Shown here: piece by piece, positions 5,162 to 5,935 of the stretch
How positions within the stretch are numbered: position 1 is the first letter of the stretch
Layout: each line of letters begins with the position of its first letter
DNA from: Actinomycetota bacterium
Lineage (GTDB): Bacteria > Actinomycetota > Actinomycetes > Streptosporangiales > Streptosporangiaceae
Direction: 5' to 3'
NCBI GenBank assembly: GCA_003168295.1
Contig: PMST01000463.1
Span: 3,394-9,328, forward strand
DNA: 5,935 bases
The notes under the pieces: generated by a model
Database searches by the model: none
The model's input: the letters and a program-made list of their open reading frames with translations, nothing else
What the model was told of the DNA's origin: nothing
Translations under genes and position numbers: made by a program

Positions 5162-5935
5162 CTAGTGTGCTCGACCCGGTAAAAGCGCGCTCACTAACCG
5201 CTGGTAGTCGTCCCGGGGATCGCGAACTCGACGCTGACCGCCACTCGGGTGGCCCTCGCCCTGGCCCTGCCGGGGAGCCTGATACCCGCTGCCGCCACGC
5301 CGGATAGGCTCGCCGGTCACGTTCGGCCCGCCGTTTGCTTTCGGCCCGCCGTTTGCGTTCGGCGCGCCAGTCCCGTTCGGCCGCCCGTTCGGGTTCGGCC
5401 GCCGGGGCCCGTCGGGCACGTTGCTCTCGTTGCCGTATCCGTAGGGAGCGCCATAGGGTGTCCCGTAGGCAAGCCCATACGGCGGTGTCCCGGGGGCTTC
5501 CACCACGGGCGCGCCTAGGGGCTGACCGGGATACGGGTAGGCGGTGCCGCGGGGGGCGTCGGCAGGCGTCCCGTAGTCCTCCACGGCGGCGGTATCCGAC
5601 GAGCGGTACCAGCCTCCGCTAGGCCGGGACCGATCCGGCCGGCCCCGGTCCTCTGCGGCCCTGCCCTCTGCGGCCCGGTTTCGGCTGGCTGGGTAGCGCT
5701 CTCGGCTGATGTCGTGCGGCCCGCTGGGAGCCTGGTTGGAACGTCCGTCGACCGGTCCGCTGGAACGCAGTGAGAAGGCCGCGCTGGTCAGCGGATCCTC
5801 GCTAGCGCTGCTGGCAGCGCCGAGGCGGCGCCGTCCGCTCGTCTCGCCGGGCGCAGCGCCCGTCCCCGTCCGCATCGGCTGGCCGGTGGTCCGGGGATAC
5901 TGATTCCCCTGACCCGAGCCGCCCTGGCCTGAGCC
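5162..5935 (-). CDS. Low-complexity Pro/Gly/Asn/Tyr-rich protein, N-terminus beyond the right edge (partial)
   Basis: The frame is open from the right edge to TAG at 5162-5164, giving 257 codons. An internal Met at 5875 is not needed as a start because the frame continues upstream with Gly/Gln-rich sequence (GSGQGGSGQGNQY). I do not recognise a family. The visible part appears disordered: a charged Arg/Glu stretch, a Tyr-rich segment with YG repeats (YGTPYGAPYGYG), and then five hexapeptides of the form N-x-[N/T]-G-x-P. It ends DDYQRLVSALLPGRAH, perhaps the only short helix. There is no membrane segment in the visible portion. This is likely the tail of a larger actinobacterial protein whose folded domain lies outside the window. 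The reading frame is credible because the repeat unit is in phase and because it abuts the glycosylase start by 4 nt. Confidence 0.65.
   Translation of the reverse strand, partial: GSGQGGSGQGNQYPRTTGQPMRTGTGAAPGETSGRRRLGAASSASEDPLTSAAFSLRSSGPVDGRSNQAPSGPHDISRERYPASRNRAAEGRAAEDRGRPDRSRPSGGWYRSSDTAAVEDYGTPADAPRGTAYPYPGQPLGAPVVEAPGTPPYGLAYGTPYGAPYGYGNESNVPDGPRRPNPNGRPNGTGAPNANGGPKANGGPNVTGEPIRRGGSGYQAPRQGQGEGHPSGGQRRVRDPRDDYQRLVSALLPGRAH
5304..5411. repeat. 18-bp tandem repeat (minisatellite) encoding hexapeptides
   Basis: Units of 18 bp beginning TTCGGC start at 5322, 5340, 5358, 5376 and 5394, with a degenerate earlier copy at 5304-5321. The units at 5322 and 5340 differ only at the last base; the others have diverged. 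In the minus-strand protein they encode NPNGRP, NGTGAP, NANGGP, KANGGP and NVTGEP. The unit is a multiple of three, so copy-number change would keep the frame. Confidence 0.8.

Noticed and set aside
4381..5307. A 308-codon plus-strand open frame
   Set aside because: It is antisense to the Nei2-type glycosylase, which has all catalytic and zinc residues. No domain is visible in the plus-strand product.

Overview
The window is very GC-rich apart from one short AT-rich gap, and its codon use, Shine-Dalgarno sites and protein families point to a high-GC actinobacterium. An actinobacterial Nei2-type DNA glycosylase supports this. All six recognisable protein genes, plus one very small gene, lie on the minus strand, so transcription runs from right to left.

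Right part (5935 to 4375): the 3' end of a gene for a low-complexity, Pro/Gly/Asn/Tyr-rich protein, which contains an 18-bp minisatellite. It is followed after 4 nt by a complete endonuclease VIII-type (Nei2) DNA glycosylase gene. A 285-bp gap (4374 to 4090) then holds an AT-rich stretch, the best place for the promoter of the next operon.

Left part (4089 to 1): five tightly spaced genes that look like one operon. In order of transcription they are: (1) a membrane-anchored cupredoxin with an amicyanin-type copper loop; (2) a 31-residue cationic/hydrophobic peptide behind a near-perfect ribosome binding site; (3) after a 12-bp-stem hairpin, a PaaK/coenzyme F390 synthetase-like adenylate-forming enzyme; (4) one base after its stop codon, a nine-helix membrane protein with the YD, GLGD and (Q)AL motifs of presenilin/signal-peptide-peptidase aspartyl proteases; (5) a polytopic membrane protein that runs off the left edge.

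The most interesting object is this five-gene block. A tiny membrane-active peptide, an ATP-dependent carboxylate-activating enzyme, a presenilin-like intramembrane protease and an extracytoplasmic copper protein share one transcription unit. A peptide-processing or peptide-signalling system at the membrane is a reasonable hypothesis. The sequence alone shows the gene order, motifs and coupling, not the function. I do not recognise this combination as a described system.
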